DNA of 64,000 nucleotides from Betaproteobacteria bacterium (GTDB taxonomy: Bacteria; Pseudomonadota; Gammaproteobacteria; Burkholderiales; Burkholderiaceae_C): assembly GCA_947453725.1 (NCBI GenBank), contig CANGHH010000002.1:62001-126000 (forward strand), read 5' to 3'. This document shows positions 9,511 through 17,471 of the stretch, piece by piece; position 1 is the stretch's first letter; each line of letters opens with the position of its first letter. Below the pieces are notes generated by a model that searched no databases, was not told the origin of the DNA, and saw only the letters and a list, made by a program, of their open reading frames with translations. The position numbers and the translations under genes are program-made.

Positions 9511-10761
9511 ATGACCGAGAAGACGCACGCGGCGCTGGGCCTGCATGCCATCGAAGCCCTGCCGGGCGAGCCGCCCTTGAACCTGCTGCAGCGGCATCAG
9601 GTGGTGCGCCGGCTGCAGATCACCGCCATCGTGACCCTGCTGCTGCTGGGCCTGGGTGCCGGCCGCACGATATGGGCCCGCGCCGCCCACGCGCAGACGC
9701 TGCAGGCCACCAGCGCCGAACAGGGCCAACTCTTCGTGAAGGTGACGACGGTGCAGCGCGGCGACAAGGGCCAGGTGCTGGCCCTGCCCGGCACGCTGCA
9801 GGGCCAGGTGCAGGCACCGATCTCGGCGCGCGCGGCGGGCTACCTGAAGCGCTGGACCAAGGACATCGGTGCGACGGTGAAGCAGGGTGAAATGCTGGCC
9901 GAGATCGACTCGCCCGAGATCGACCAGCAGCTCAGCCAGGCGGTGGCCGCGCGCGAGCAGGCGGCATCGACACTGGCGCTGGCCCGCAGCACGGCCACAC
10001 GCTGGGAGGGGCTGCGCCAGCAGGACGTGGTCTCGCAACAGGACCTCGACGAGAAGCGCAGTGCCGTCACCCAGCAGCAGGCCAACCTGGCTGCCGCCGA
10101 GGCCAATGTGCAGCGCCTGCGTCAGCTCGAGGCTTTCAAGCGCGTGGTCGCGCCCTTTGCCGGCGTGGTGACGCGGCGCAACGTCGATGTCGGCGACCTG
10201 ATCGACGCTTCGCGCGTCCTCTACACGCTGGCCCAGGTCGACACCCTGCGCGTCTATGTCAACGTGCCGCAGAGCGTCGCGCAGCGCGTCAAGCCGGGCC
10301 TGGCGGTGGTGGTGACGCAGGCCGAACTGCGGGGCCAGCGCTTCGCCGGCCAGGTGGTGCGCACGGCCGGTGCCATCGATACCGCCACGCGCACGCTGCA
10401 GGTCGAAGTGGCGCTGCCCAATGCCGACGGCCGCCTGCTGGCCGGCGCCTACGTGCAGGTGGCGCTGCCGCTGCCGGGTGGCGCGGCGCTGCGCGTGCCG
10501 ACCAACGCGCTGCTGATTCGCGGCGAGGGTACGCTGGTGGCGGTGGTCGATGCGCAGGGGAAAGTCCAGCTGCGCAAGATCGCGGTCGGCCGCAACTACG
10601 GGCCGGACTTCGAGGTACTGGACGGCCTGGCCGACGGCGAGCGCCTGGTGTTGAATCCGCCCGACGGCCTGGCCGACGGGCAGACCGTGGTGGTGGTGCC
10701 CAGCGCGCCGACCCCGCCGGCCGCATCGGGCGCCGCGGGTGCGACCAGGGAGCGTGCGTGA
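9511..10761 (+). CDS. RND efflux periplasmic adaptor (membrane fusion protein)
   Basis: A 416-residue adaptor that bridges the inner-membrane pump and the outer-membrane channel. One N-terminal membrane anchor (about residues 34-52) is followed by a lipoyl half-motif (GYLKRWTKDIGATVKQGEMLAEIDSPEID). A helical hairpin (about 130-210), the second lipoyl half (APFAGVVTRRNVDVGDLI) and the beta-barrel/membrane-proximal domains complete it. The C-terminus is Pro/Ala-rich. It lies between the permease (3-base gap) and the outer-membrane factor (4-base overlap), so all three are one transcription unit. The adaptor following rather than preceding the permease is a less common order. Confidence 0.92.
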   Translation: MTEKTHAALGLHAIEALPGEPPLNLLQRHQVVRRLQITAIVTLLLLGLGAGRTIWARAAHAQTLQATSAEQGQLFVKVTTVQRGDKGQVLALPGTLQGQVQAPISARAAGYLKRWTKDIGATVKQGEMLAEIDSPEIDQQLSQAVAAREQAASTLALARSTATRWEGLRQQDVVSQQDLDEKRSAVTQQQANLAAAEANVQRLRQLEAFKRVVAPFAGVVTRRNVDVGDLIDASRVLYTLAQVDTLRVYVNVPQSVAQRVKPGLAVVVTQAELRGQRFAGQVVRTAGAIDTATRTLQVEVALPNADGRLLAGAYVQVALPLPGGAALRVPTNALLIRGEGTLVAVVDAQGKVQLRKIAVGRNYGPDFEVLDGLADGERLVLNPPDGLADGQTVVVVPSAPTPPAASGAAGATRERA

Positions 10762-12179
10762 ACCTGCGCCGCAGCCTGTGGATTGCCTGCGCCGGCTGGC
10801 TGGCGGGCTGCGCCGCGGGCCCCGATTACGTCAAGCCGGCGACCGAGCTGCCGGTCAGCTGGAAGCTGGAAGCGCCCTGGCGCGTCGGCCAGCCCGACGA
10901 CGCCGCCGCCAAGGGACTGTGGTGGCAGCGCTTCGGCGACGCGCAGCTCAACGCGCTGCAGGCCCAGGCGCAGGCCAACAGCCCGACGCTGGCGCTGGCC
11001 GGCACGCGGCTGGCGCAGGCCCGCGCCGCGCTGGCCGGCAGCAGCGCCGGCCTGTTGCCGCAGGTCGGCCTGAGCGAACGCGCCGCGCGCCAGCGCATCT
11101 CGGCCAACCGGCCACTGTCGAACTACAACAGCGCCAATTTCTCGACGCTGCAGAACGACTTCGTGCTGCAGGGCACGGTGAATTACGAGGTCGACCTGGC
11201 CGGTCGCGTGGCGCGCAGCATCGAAGCCGGTCAGGCCGCGGTGGCGCAGTCCGCCGCCGACTTCGAGAACACCCGTCTGCTGCTCGGCGCCGACCTGGCC
11301 AGCGCCTATTTCAACCTGCGCGCCACCGATGCCGAACTCGACGTGCTGGCCCGCTCGCTGGCGCTGCAGGGCCGCGCCCTGGGCCTGGTGCAGGCGCGGC
11401 GCGACGGTGGCGCTGGCAGTGGTCTGGAAGTGGCGCAGCAGCAGGCGCTGCTGGACAGCACCCGCGTGCAGCTCGATCTGCTGAAGCGCCAGCGTGGCGT
11501 CTTCGAACACGCCATCGCGACCCTCGTCGGCGTGCCGGCGCCGGCCTACACGCTGGCCGTCGACCTGCGCCCGCTGCAGCCGCCGGCGGTGCCCTTGGGC
11601 GTGCCATCCGACGTGCTGCAACGCCGACCCGACATCGCCGCGGCCGAGCGCGCGATGGCCGTGGCCAACGCGCAGATCGGCATCGCCCGCGCGGCCTTCT
11701 ACCCCAGCATCGCGCTGGGCGGCGCCTTCGGCGTCGAGAGCCGCGCGCTCGGCGCCTTGTTCGACGCGCCCAGCCTGCTGTGGTCGGCCGGCCTGTCGGC
11801 GGCGCAGGTGCTGTTCGACGGCGGCCGGCTGCGCGCGAACGTCGACTTCGCCAGTGCCGCCCACGCCGGCGCGGTGGCCAACTACCGCCGCGTGGTGCTG
11901 GTCGCGATGCAGGAAGTCGAAGACGGCATCACCGGCCTGCAGGCGCTGGACAGCGCAGCCGCGCAGGCCGCCACCGCGCTGGCCAGCGCGCGCCGCGTGC
12001 TGGCGATGTCCAGCGCGCGCTACGAAGGCGGCGCCTCGGCCTACGCCGACGTCATCACCGCCCAGCAGGCCTTGCTGGGCGCCGAGCGCCAGGCCGCGCA
12101 GCTGCTGGGCCAGCGCCTGCTGACGACGGTCTTCCTGATCAAGGCACTGGGCGGTGACTGGTCAGCCGCCCAGGGCTGA
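10758..12179 (+). CDS. Outer-membrane efflux lipoprotein, NodT/OprM family
   Basis: A 473-residue TolC-like channel of the NodT family. The GTG start at 10758 overlaps the adaptor stop (GTGA) and is preceded by AGGGAG five bases upstream. The signal peptide ends at lipobox LAGC with the lipidated Cys18. The typical first segment GPDYVKP follows. Two OEP repeats contain the family's repeated helices, with the QRRPDIAAAERAMA segment in the second. It should trimerise in the outer membrane and dock with the adaptor. A convergent gene begins 11 bases later, so this is the operon end. Confidence 0.92.
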   Translation: MNLRRSLWIACAGWLAGCAAGPDYVKPATELPVSWKLEAPWRVGQPDDAAAKGLWWQRFGDAQLNALQAQAQANSPTLALAGTRLAQARAALAGSSAGLLPQVGLSERAARQRISANRPLSNYNSANFSTLQNDFVLQGTVNYEVDLAGRVARSIEAGQAAVAQSAADFENTRLLLGADLASAYFNLRATDAELDVLARSLALQGRALGLVQARRDGGAGSGLEVAQQQALLDSTRVQLDLLKRQRGVFEHAIATLVGVPAPAYTLAVDLRPLQPPAVPLGVPSDVLQRRPDIAAAERAMAVANAQIGIARAAFYPSIALGGAFGVESRALGALFDAPSLLWSAGLSAAQVLFDGGRLRANVDFASAAHAGAVANYRRVVLVAMQEVEDGITGLQALDSAAAQAATALASARRVLAMSSARYEGGASAYADVITAQQALLGAERQAAQLLGQRLLTTVFLIKALGGDWSAAQG

Positions 12180-12190
12180 CCCGATGCGGA

Positions 12191-12790
12191 TCAAATGGCG
12201 CGGATGTGCACCTTGCGGAAGCGGATCGTGCCGGCCGCCGACTGCAGCGCGATCGGCCCGCTCTTGAAGCGGCTGTCGCGCGCGTCAGCGGTCTGCACGC
12301 CGTTCAGCAGCACCAGCAGGCGGTCGCCCTTGGCCGTGATCTCGTAGGTGTTCCAGCGGTTGGCCGCCTTGGGCATGGTCTCAATCTTGCTGACGTTGAC
12401 GATGGCGCCGGTGCCGTAGCTGGGGTCGGGCCGCTTGTCGAAGATGTTGACTTCGTAGGCGTTCTCGGCGGTCACTTTGTTCCGGTCCTGGCAGCGCAGG
12501 AAGAGGCCGCTGTTGGCGTCTTCGTCGGCCCAGAATTCGGCGCGCAGTTCGAAGTCGGTGTAGCTGGCCTTGGTCAGCAGGTAGCCATCCTTGCCGCCCT
12601 GGCCCTGCAGCGAGCCGTCGACGAAAGTCCAGTTGCCGGCGCCCAGTTCGGTGAAGCCGCTGAGGTCCTTCATCGTCATGCCGTAGACCAGCGTGGTCCA
12701 GTTGCCGCCGCTGGTACTGGCGCAGCCCGTGAGTGCGGCGCCGGTCATCGCGGCGCCGGTGGTCAGCAGCTGCCTGCGGGTGATCGTCAT
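12191..12790 (-). CDS. DUF1080 (3-keto-disaccharide hydrolase fold) Tat-type lipoprotein
   Basis: A 199-residue exported protein. The N-terminus carries a twin-arginine motif (TRRQLLTTG) and a lipobox with Cys23 (LTGC), so it is probably exported folded and lipidated. The rest matches the DUF1080 concanavalin-like fold, with WADEDANSGLFLRCQD and the ending IRFRKVHIRAI. The family is related to 3-keto-glucoside hydrolases. Whether this short single-domain member is catalytic or only binds carbohydrate is not clear. It is a single gene, convergent with the RND operon and with no partner beside it. Confidence 0.75.
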   Translation of the reverse strand: MTITRRQLLTTGAAMTGAALTGCASTSGGNWTTLVYGMTMKDLSGFTELGAGNWTFVDGSLQGQGGKDGYLLTKASYTDFELRAEFWADEDANSGLFLRCQDRNKVTAENAYEVNIFDKRPDPSYGTGAIVNVSKIETMPKAANRWNTYEITAKGDRLLVLLNGVQTADARDSRFKSGPIALQSAAGTIRFRKVHIRAI

Positions 12791-12970
12791 GTTGATGTCC
12801 TGGTTGTGTGGGTTCGGGGCGCGACTGTGCGGCGGCCGTCAGGCAGCGTCAACGGTAGATTCACCCGGTTTGCACAAGTCCGCAAGCGGGCGCATCGGCG
12901 TGCGGCGGCCGTTCATGTGCAGGTGCTATGGTGGGGCTTCGTTCAAGCCTGCTTGCGAGGAGACCACTGC
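12791..12970. other. Divergent intergenic region, no gene seen
   Basis: 180 bases between the DUF1080 lipoprotein and the small unknown gene. No RNA gene or convincing paired promoter boxes were found by eye. A Shine-Dalgarno AGGAG at 12958-12962 lies eight bases before the GTG of the next gene. Confidence 0.5.
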
Positions 12971-13195
12971 GTGACCTTCACCGCTCAATTGCCCGCTACG
13001 CTGCCCCGGGCGACCCTGATGGGTGCCCTGCTCGACACGGTTTCGCTGATCGAGCGCCGCCGTTGCGGCGAGATCGCCGACGGCTACATCGACGGCTATG
13101 TCGCGCTGAACTGGATCGAGTGGAACGGTGGCAGCCTGCGCCTGACCGAAACCGGCCGCAACATCCGCCAGCAGCTGAAGGCCGGTCAGGGCTGA
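12971..13195 (+). CDS. Small hypothetical protein, 74 residues
   Basis: I do not recognise a named family. The GTG start is supported by AGGAG at 12958-12962 with an eight-base spacer. The protein is mixed helical, with an acidic/aromatic middle (GYIDGYVALNWIEWNGG) and a basic helical end (ETGRNIRQQLKAG). The end resembles the last helix of a small winged-helix or HTH fold (LTETG as a beta hairpin turn), but this is only an impression. No signal peptide or membrane helix. It precedes the homogentisate operon by 76 bases on the same strand and could be co-transcribed. Confidence 0.6.
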   Translation: MTFTAQLPATLPRATLMGALLDTVSLIERRRCGEIADGYIDGYVALNWIEWNGGSLRLTETGRNIRQQLKAGQG

Positions 13196-13271
13196 TGCGG
13201 GCCTGACCCAGGGCGCCGGACGGCGGCCCCGGCTTAGCATTGCGGCGTCCTTCGCCACCGCCGATGCCGCC

Positions 13272-14249
13272 ATGACGCCTGCTGCCTCCACCCCCGCCAC
13301 CAAGGCCTTCGCCAGCCAGGCCGACCTGATCGACAAGGCGGTCAGCTTCACGAAGCTGTCGGACCACGCCTACGCCTACACGGCCGAGGGCGACCCCAAC
13401 ACCGGCATCGTCATCGGCGACGACGCGGTGCTGGTCATCGACACCCAGGCCACGCCGGTGATGGCCGCCGATGTGATCCGCCGCATCCGCGAGGTCACCG
13501 ACAAGCCGATCAAGTACGTGCTGCTCAGCCATTACCACGCGGTTCGCGTGCTGGGTGCTTCGGCCTACGCGCCCGAGCACATCATCGCCAGCGTTGACAC
13601 GCTCGACCTGATCCGGGAACGCGGCGAGCAGGACAAGGCCAGCGAGATCGGCCGCTTCCCGCGCCTGTTCCGCAACGTCGACAGCGTGCCGCCCGGCCTG
13701 ACCTGGCCGACGCTGACCTTCACCGGCAGGATGACGCTGTGGCTGGGCCGGCTCGAAGTGCAGATCCTGCAACTCGGCCGCGGCCACACCAAGGGCGACA
13801 CGGTGGTCTGGCTGCCGCAGGACCGCATCCTGTTCAGCGGCGATCTGGTCGAGTTCGACGCCACGCCCTATGCCGGCGACGCCTACTTCAGCGACTGGCC
13901 GGCCACGCTGGACGCCGTCGCCGCGCTGAAGCCGCGCAAGCTGGTGCCGGGCCGCGGCGCGGCGCTGGTCGACGAAGCGCAGGTCGCCGCCGGCCTGGCC
14001 GGCACGCGAGCCTTCATCAGCGACGTCTACCGTGCCGTGCAGGCCGGCGCTGCCGCCGGCAAGGACCTGAAGACCGTCTACCGCGAGACGCTCGACGCCA
14101 CGCGGCCGAGCTACGGGCATTGGGTGATCTTCGACCACTGCATGCCCTTCGACGTGTCGCGCGCCTTCGACGAAGCCACCGGCCACCGCGACCCGCGCAT
14201 CTGGACCGCCGAGCGCGACACGGCCATGTGGAAGGCGCTGGAAAACTGA
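13272..14249 (+). CDS. MBL-fold metallo-hydrolase with altered metal motif
   Basis: A 325-residue protein with the metallo-beta-lactamase fold: N-terminal NTGIVIGDDAVLVIDTQ, the motif-2 strand, GHTKGDTV (H172) and the Asp strand LFSGDLVE (D191). The usual HxHxDH metal motif reads HYHAVR (H87, H89, then V91-R92), so the Asp and His that normally build the second metal site are gone. It may bind one metal ion only or act as something other than a hydrolase. It is the first gene of the homogentisate operon; the flavin hydroxylase starts 21 bases later. This suggests a role on an aromatic or thioester intermediate, which is inference from position. Confidence 0.8.
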   Translation: MTPAASTPATKAFASQADLIDKAVSFTKLSDHAYAYTAEGDPNTGIVIGDDAVLVIDTQATPVMAADVIRRIREVTDKPIKYVLLSHYHAVRVLGASAYAPEHIIASVDTLDLIRERGEQDKASEIGRFPRLFRNVDSVPPGLTWPTLTFTGRMTLWLGRLEVQILQLGRGHTKGDTVVWLPQDRILFSGDLVEFDATPYAGDAYFSDWPATLDAVAALKPRKLVPGRGAALVDEAQVAAGLAGTRAFISDVYRAVQAGAAAGKDLKTVYRETLDATRPSYGHWVIFDHCMPFDVSRAFDEATGHRDPRIWTAERDTAMWKALEN

Positions 14250-14270
14250 TCACCCGCGGGCGGGGCACGC

Positions 14271-15926
14271 ATGCTCAAGACCTACACCTGGCCACGCTAC
14301 GAAAGTCGCCGCGCGCCCGAAATTGCTGCGCCCGACGTCCGCCGCGTGCCGCTGGTGGTCGTCGGTGCCGGCCCCGTCGGGCTGTGTGCCGCCATCGACG
14401 CCGCGCAGCGCGGCCAGCCCGTGCTGCTGCTCGACGAGGACAACACCGTCAGCATCGGTTCGCGCGGCCTGTGCCATGCCCAGCGGACGCTGGAGATCTT
14501 CGACCGCCTGGGCATCGGCGACGCGGTGGTGGACCGTGGCGTGACCTGGAACGTCGGCCGCACCTTCCACGGCGAGCGCGAGGTCTTCAGCTTCCAGTTG
14601 CTGCCGGAAGCGGGGCATCGCCGGCCGGGCATGGTCAACCTGCAGCAGTACCACCTGGAGCAGTTGCTGGTGGAGCGCGCCATGGCCTTGCCCCTGGTCG
14701 ATTTGCGCTGGCAGAACCAGGTGCTGCGTGTGACGCCCGACGACAGGGGCGCGACGCTCGAGGTCCAGACACCCGAAGGCCCCTACCGGCTGCGCACCGA
14801 ATGGCTGATCGTGGCCGACGGCGCGCGCAGCCCGATACGTCGGCAGCTTGGGCTGGACATGGCAGGCCGTGTGTTCCAGGACCGATTCCTGATCGCCGAC
14901 GTGCTGCTCAGCGAGCCGCCTTTCGACGCCCAGCACAGCGAGCGGCGCTTCTGGTTCGATCCACCTTTCCACCCGCAGCAAAGCGCGCTGCTGCACCGCG
15001 AAGCCGACCAGGTCTGGCGCATGGATTTCCAGCTCGGCTGGGACGCCGACCCCGAAGCGGAAAAGCAGGCCGAGCGCGTGGCCCCGCGCATCCGCGCCGC
15101 GCTGGACGGGCAGGGCTTCCGCCACATCGCCTTCGAGCTCGAATGGGTCAGTGTCTACACCTTTCAGTGCCGGCGCATGGCTCACTTTCGGCACGGCCGC
15201 CTGCTGTTCGCCGGCGATGCCGCGCACCAGGTTTCGCCCTTCGGCGCGCGCGGCGCGAATTCGGGCGTGCAGGACGTCGACAACCTGATCTGGAAGCTGG
15301 ACCTCGTCATCCGTGGACTGGCACCCGAAACGCTGCTGGACAGCTATGACGCCGAGCGCGGCGCCGCCGCCGACGAGAACCTGATGAACAGCACACGCAG
15401 CACCGACTTCATGACGCCCAAGAGCCGCGCGTCCCGGCTGCTGCGCGACGCGGTGCTGACGCTGGCCGCCGAGCAGCCGTTCGCGCGGGCGCTGGTCAAC
15501 AGCGGGCGTCTGTCGGTGCCGACCACGCTGCACGGCTCGCCGCTGAACACCCCCGATAGCGACACTTTCGACGGCTGGATGCTGCCCGGCGCGCCGGCCG
15601 CGGACGCGCCCTTGCGTGGCGGACATTGGCTGCTCGAGCGGCTGCCGACGGACTTCACGCTGCTCTTCTTCGTCGACCCGGACACGCCGGCCGCAGGCCT
15701 GGACCAGCCTGCCATCGACGCGCTGGCAACGGCCGCGCCGCCGGTCTGCGCCGTTCTGTTGCCTTGCGAAGGCCTGGTCGCGCAGCGCTACGACGCCCGC
15801 CCCGGCACCGCCTACCTGCTGCGGCCCGACCAGCATGTGGCCGCGCGCTGGCGCCGCCTGGACGCGGCGGCGGTGCACGCTGCCGTGGCGCGTGCATCGG
15901 CGCACACGGTCAGCCCGCCCGCATGA
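14271..15926 (+). CDS. FAD-dependent aromatic-ring hydroxylase, MhaA-like (3-hydroxyphenylacetate 6-hydroxylase candidate)
   Basis: A 551-residue class A flavoprotein monooxygenase. The N-terminal dinucleotide motif GAGPVG (about 31-36), the Asp-Gly motif VADGARSPIRRQLG (about 180) and the second FAD motif LLFAGDAAHQVSPFGARG (about 310-327) are all present. A thioredoxin-like C-terminal domain is likely, as in MhpA. Context decides the role: the next gene is a small protein overlapping by four bases, then hmgA and fahA. In Pseudomonas putida a flavoprotein MhaA with a small coupling protein MhaB turns 3-hydroxyphenylacetate into homogentisate, and this pair fits that pattern in size and place. 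The substrate remains inferred. Confidence 0.75.
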   Translation: MLKTYTWPRYESRRAPEIAAPDVRRVPLVVVGAGPVGLCAAIDAAQRGQPVLLLDEDNTVSIGSRGLCHAQRTLEIFDRLGIGDAVVDRGVTWNVGRTFHGEREVFSFQLLPEAGHRRPGMVNLQQYHLEQLLVERAMALPLVDLRWQNQVLRVTPDDRGATLEVQTPEGPYRLRTEWLIVADGARSPIRRQLGLDMAGRVFQDRFLIADVLLSEPPFDAQHSERRFWFDPPFHPQQSALLHREADQVWRMDFQLGWDADPEAEKQAERVAPRIRAALDGQGFRHIAFELEWVSVYTFQCRRMAHFRHGRLLFAGDAAHQVSPFGARGANSGVQDVDNLIWKLDLVIRGLAPETLLDSYDAERGAAADENLMNSTRSTDFMTPKSRASRLLRDAVLTLAAEQPFARALVNSGRLSVPTTLHGSPLNTPDSDTFDGWMLPGAPAADAPLRGGHWLLERLPTDFTLLFFVDPDTPAAGLDQPAIDALATAAPPVCAVLLPCEGLVAQRYDARPGTAYLLRPDQHVAARWRRLDAAAVHAAVARASAHTVSPPA

Positions 15927-16180
15927 AGCACCTCAACACCCAACCCAACTTCGGCACGCCCGGCTTGCGCTACCGCCATGCCTACACGCCGGGTGACGAG
16001 TTCTACGAACTGCTGATCCAGGGCCATGCCGGCCTCAGCGACGAAGCCAGCGAGCAGATGAATGCCCGCCTGGTGCTGCTGCTGGCCAACCACATCGGCG
16101 ACCTGCGCGTGCTGCGCGAGGCCGTCGCCGCCGCGCGACCTCAACCGCCCGCCGCCCAATCCGAGGAAACCCCACGATGA
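15923..16180 (+). CDS. Small partner of the flavin hydroxylase (DUF2783-like / MhaB-like)
   Basis: An 85-residue soluble protein. Its ATG overlaps the hydroxylase stop by four bases, and its own stop overlaps the hmgA start by four bases, so it is translationally coupled on both sides. The sequence is helical and acidic (DEFYELLIQGHAGLSDEASEQ, then a helix LVLLLANHIGD). I associate this with the DUF2783 family, commonly found beside MhpA-like hydroxylases. By analogy with MhaB it may couple NADH oxidation to hydroxylation in its partner. No catalytic residues are apparent. The family assignment is from memory and moderate. Confidence 0.65.
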   Translation: MKHLNTQPNFGTPGLRYRHAYTPGDEFYELLIQGHAGLSDEASEQMNARLVLLLANHIGDLRVLREAVAAARPQPPAAQSEETPR

Positions 16181-17469
16181 ACGACAGCCTCACCCTGCAC
16201 GGCTTCGGCAACCAGTTCGAGAGCGAGGCCGTGCCCGGCGCCCTGCCCATCGGCCGCAACAGCCCGCAGCGCGCGCCGCTGGGGCTGTATGCCGAGCTGC
16301 TGTCGGGCAGCGCCTTCACCGCGCCGCGCGCCGAGAACCGCCGCAGCTGGCTCTACCGCCGCCAGCCCAGCGTGGTCGCCGGCGCCTACACGCCCTACGC
16401 CCAGCCGCACTGGAAGACCGGCGCGGCCGAAGGCGAACAGCCGCCGCCCGACCCGCTGCGCTGGCACCCCATCGCGGTGCCCGACGCGCAAGACCAGCCG
16501 CTGGACTTCATCGACGGCCTGCGTACCGTGCTGGTCAACGGCGACGCCGACGCGCAGACCGGCGTCGCCGTGCACCTGGTGCTGGCCAACCAGTCGATGC
16601 AGCGCGCCTTCGTCAACGCCGACGGCGAGATGCTGCTGGTGCCGCAGCAGGGCGCCTTGACCGTCACCACCGAGCTCGGCGTGCTGCAGTTGGCGCCCGG
16701 CGAGATCGCGGTGTTGCCGCGTGGCCTGGCCTTCAAGGTCGGCGTCAGCGGGCCGACGCGGCTGTATGTGGCCGAGAACCATGGCGCACCGTTCCGCCTG
16801 CCCGAGCTCGGGCCCATCGGCAGCAATGGCCTGGCCAACGCGCGCGATTTCGAAATCCCGCAGGCGGCTTTCGAAACCGACAGCGGGCCGACCGAAATCG
16901 TCCGCAAGTTCGGCGGCCGGCTGTGGCGCACGGTGGCGCCCAGCTCGCCTTTCAATGTCGTCGCCTGGCACGGCAACCTGGTGCCGGTGAAGTACGACAC
17001 CGCGCGCTTCATGGCCATCGGCTCCATCAGTCACGACCACCCCGACCCCAGCATCTTCACCGTGCTGACCAGCCCCAGCGACACACCCGGCGTGGCGAAC
17101 TGCGACTTCGTGATCTTCCCACCGCGCTGGCTGGTCGCCGAAGACACCTTCCGCCCGCCCTGGTACCACCGCAACGTGATGGCCGAATTCATGGGCCTGG
17201 TGCACGGCCAGTACGACGCCAAGCCCGAGGGCTTCCGCCCCGGCGGCATGAGCCTGCACAACAGCCACGTGCCGCACGGGCCCGACCACGAGGCCTACAC
17301 GAAAGCCAGCCACGCGGCCCTGGCGCCGCACAAGCTGGACCACACGCTGGCCTTCATGTTCGAAAGCCGCTGGCGCTTCAAGCCCACCGCCTGGGCGATG
17401 AACCACGTGGCGCTGGACCGGGGCTACGCGGCCTGCTGGTCCGATCTGTCCGACAACTTCAAGGTTTGA
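16177..17469 (+). CDS. hmgA: Homogentisate 1,2-dioxygenase
   Basis: A 430-residue enzyme that opens the homogentisate ring to maleylacetoacetate in tyrosine, phenylalanine and hydroxyphenylacetate catabolism. N-terminal GFGNQFESEA is typical. The iron site is visible: His and Glu in WYHRNVMAEFMG and the later His in LHNSHVPHGPDHE. Length equals the family norm. The ATG is coupled to the upstream small gene by ATGA overlap. fahA follows two bases after the stop. Maleylacetoacetate isomerase (maiA) is not in the window. Confidence 0.97.
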   Translation: MNDSLTLHGFGNQFESEAVPGALPIGRNSPQRAPLGLYAELLSGSAFTAPRAENRRSWLYRRQPSVVAGAYTPYAQPHWKTGAAEGEQPPPDPLRWHPIAVPDAQDQPLDFIDGLRTVLVNGDADAQTGVAVHLVLANQSMQRAFVNADGEMLLVPQQGALTVTTELGVLQLAPGEIAVLPRGLAFKVGVSGPTRLYVAENHGAPFRLPELGPIGSNGLANARDFEIPQAAFETDSGPTEIVRKFGGRLWRTVAPSSPFNVVAWHGNLVPVKYDTARFMAIGSISHDHPDPSIFTVLTSPSDTPGVANCDFVIFPPRWLVAEDTFRPPWYHRNVMAEFMGLVHGQYDAKPEGFRPGGMSLHNSHVPHGPDHEAYTKASHAALAPHKLDHTLAFMFESRWRFKPTAWAMNHVALDRGYAACWSDLSDNFKV

Positions 17470-17471
17470 CC

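Noticed and set aside
4891..10038. An uninterrupted minus-strand frame of 1715 codons
   Set aside because: It lies opposite three certain genes (Nramp-like carrier, RND permease, adaptor). It codes only Gln/His/Arg/Gly-rich sequence without domains, as expected from the antisense of GC-rich codons.
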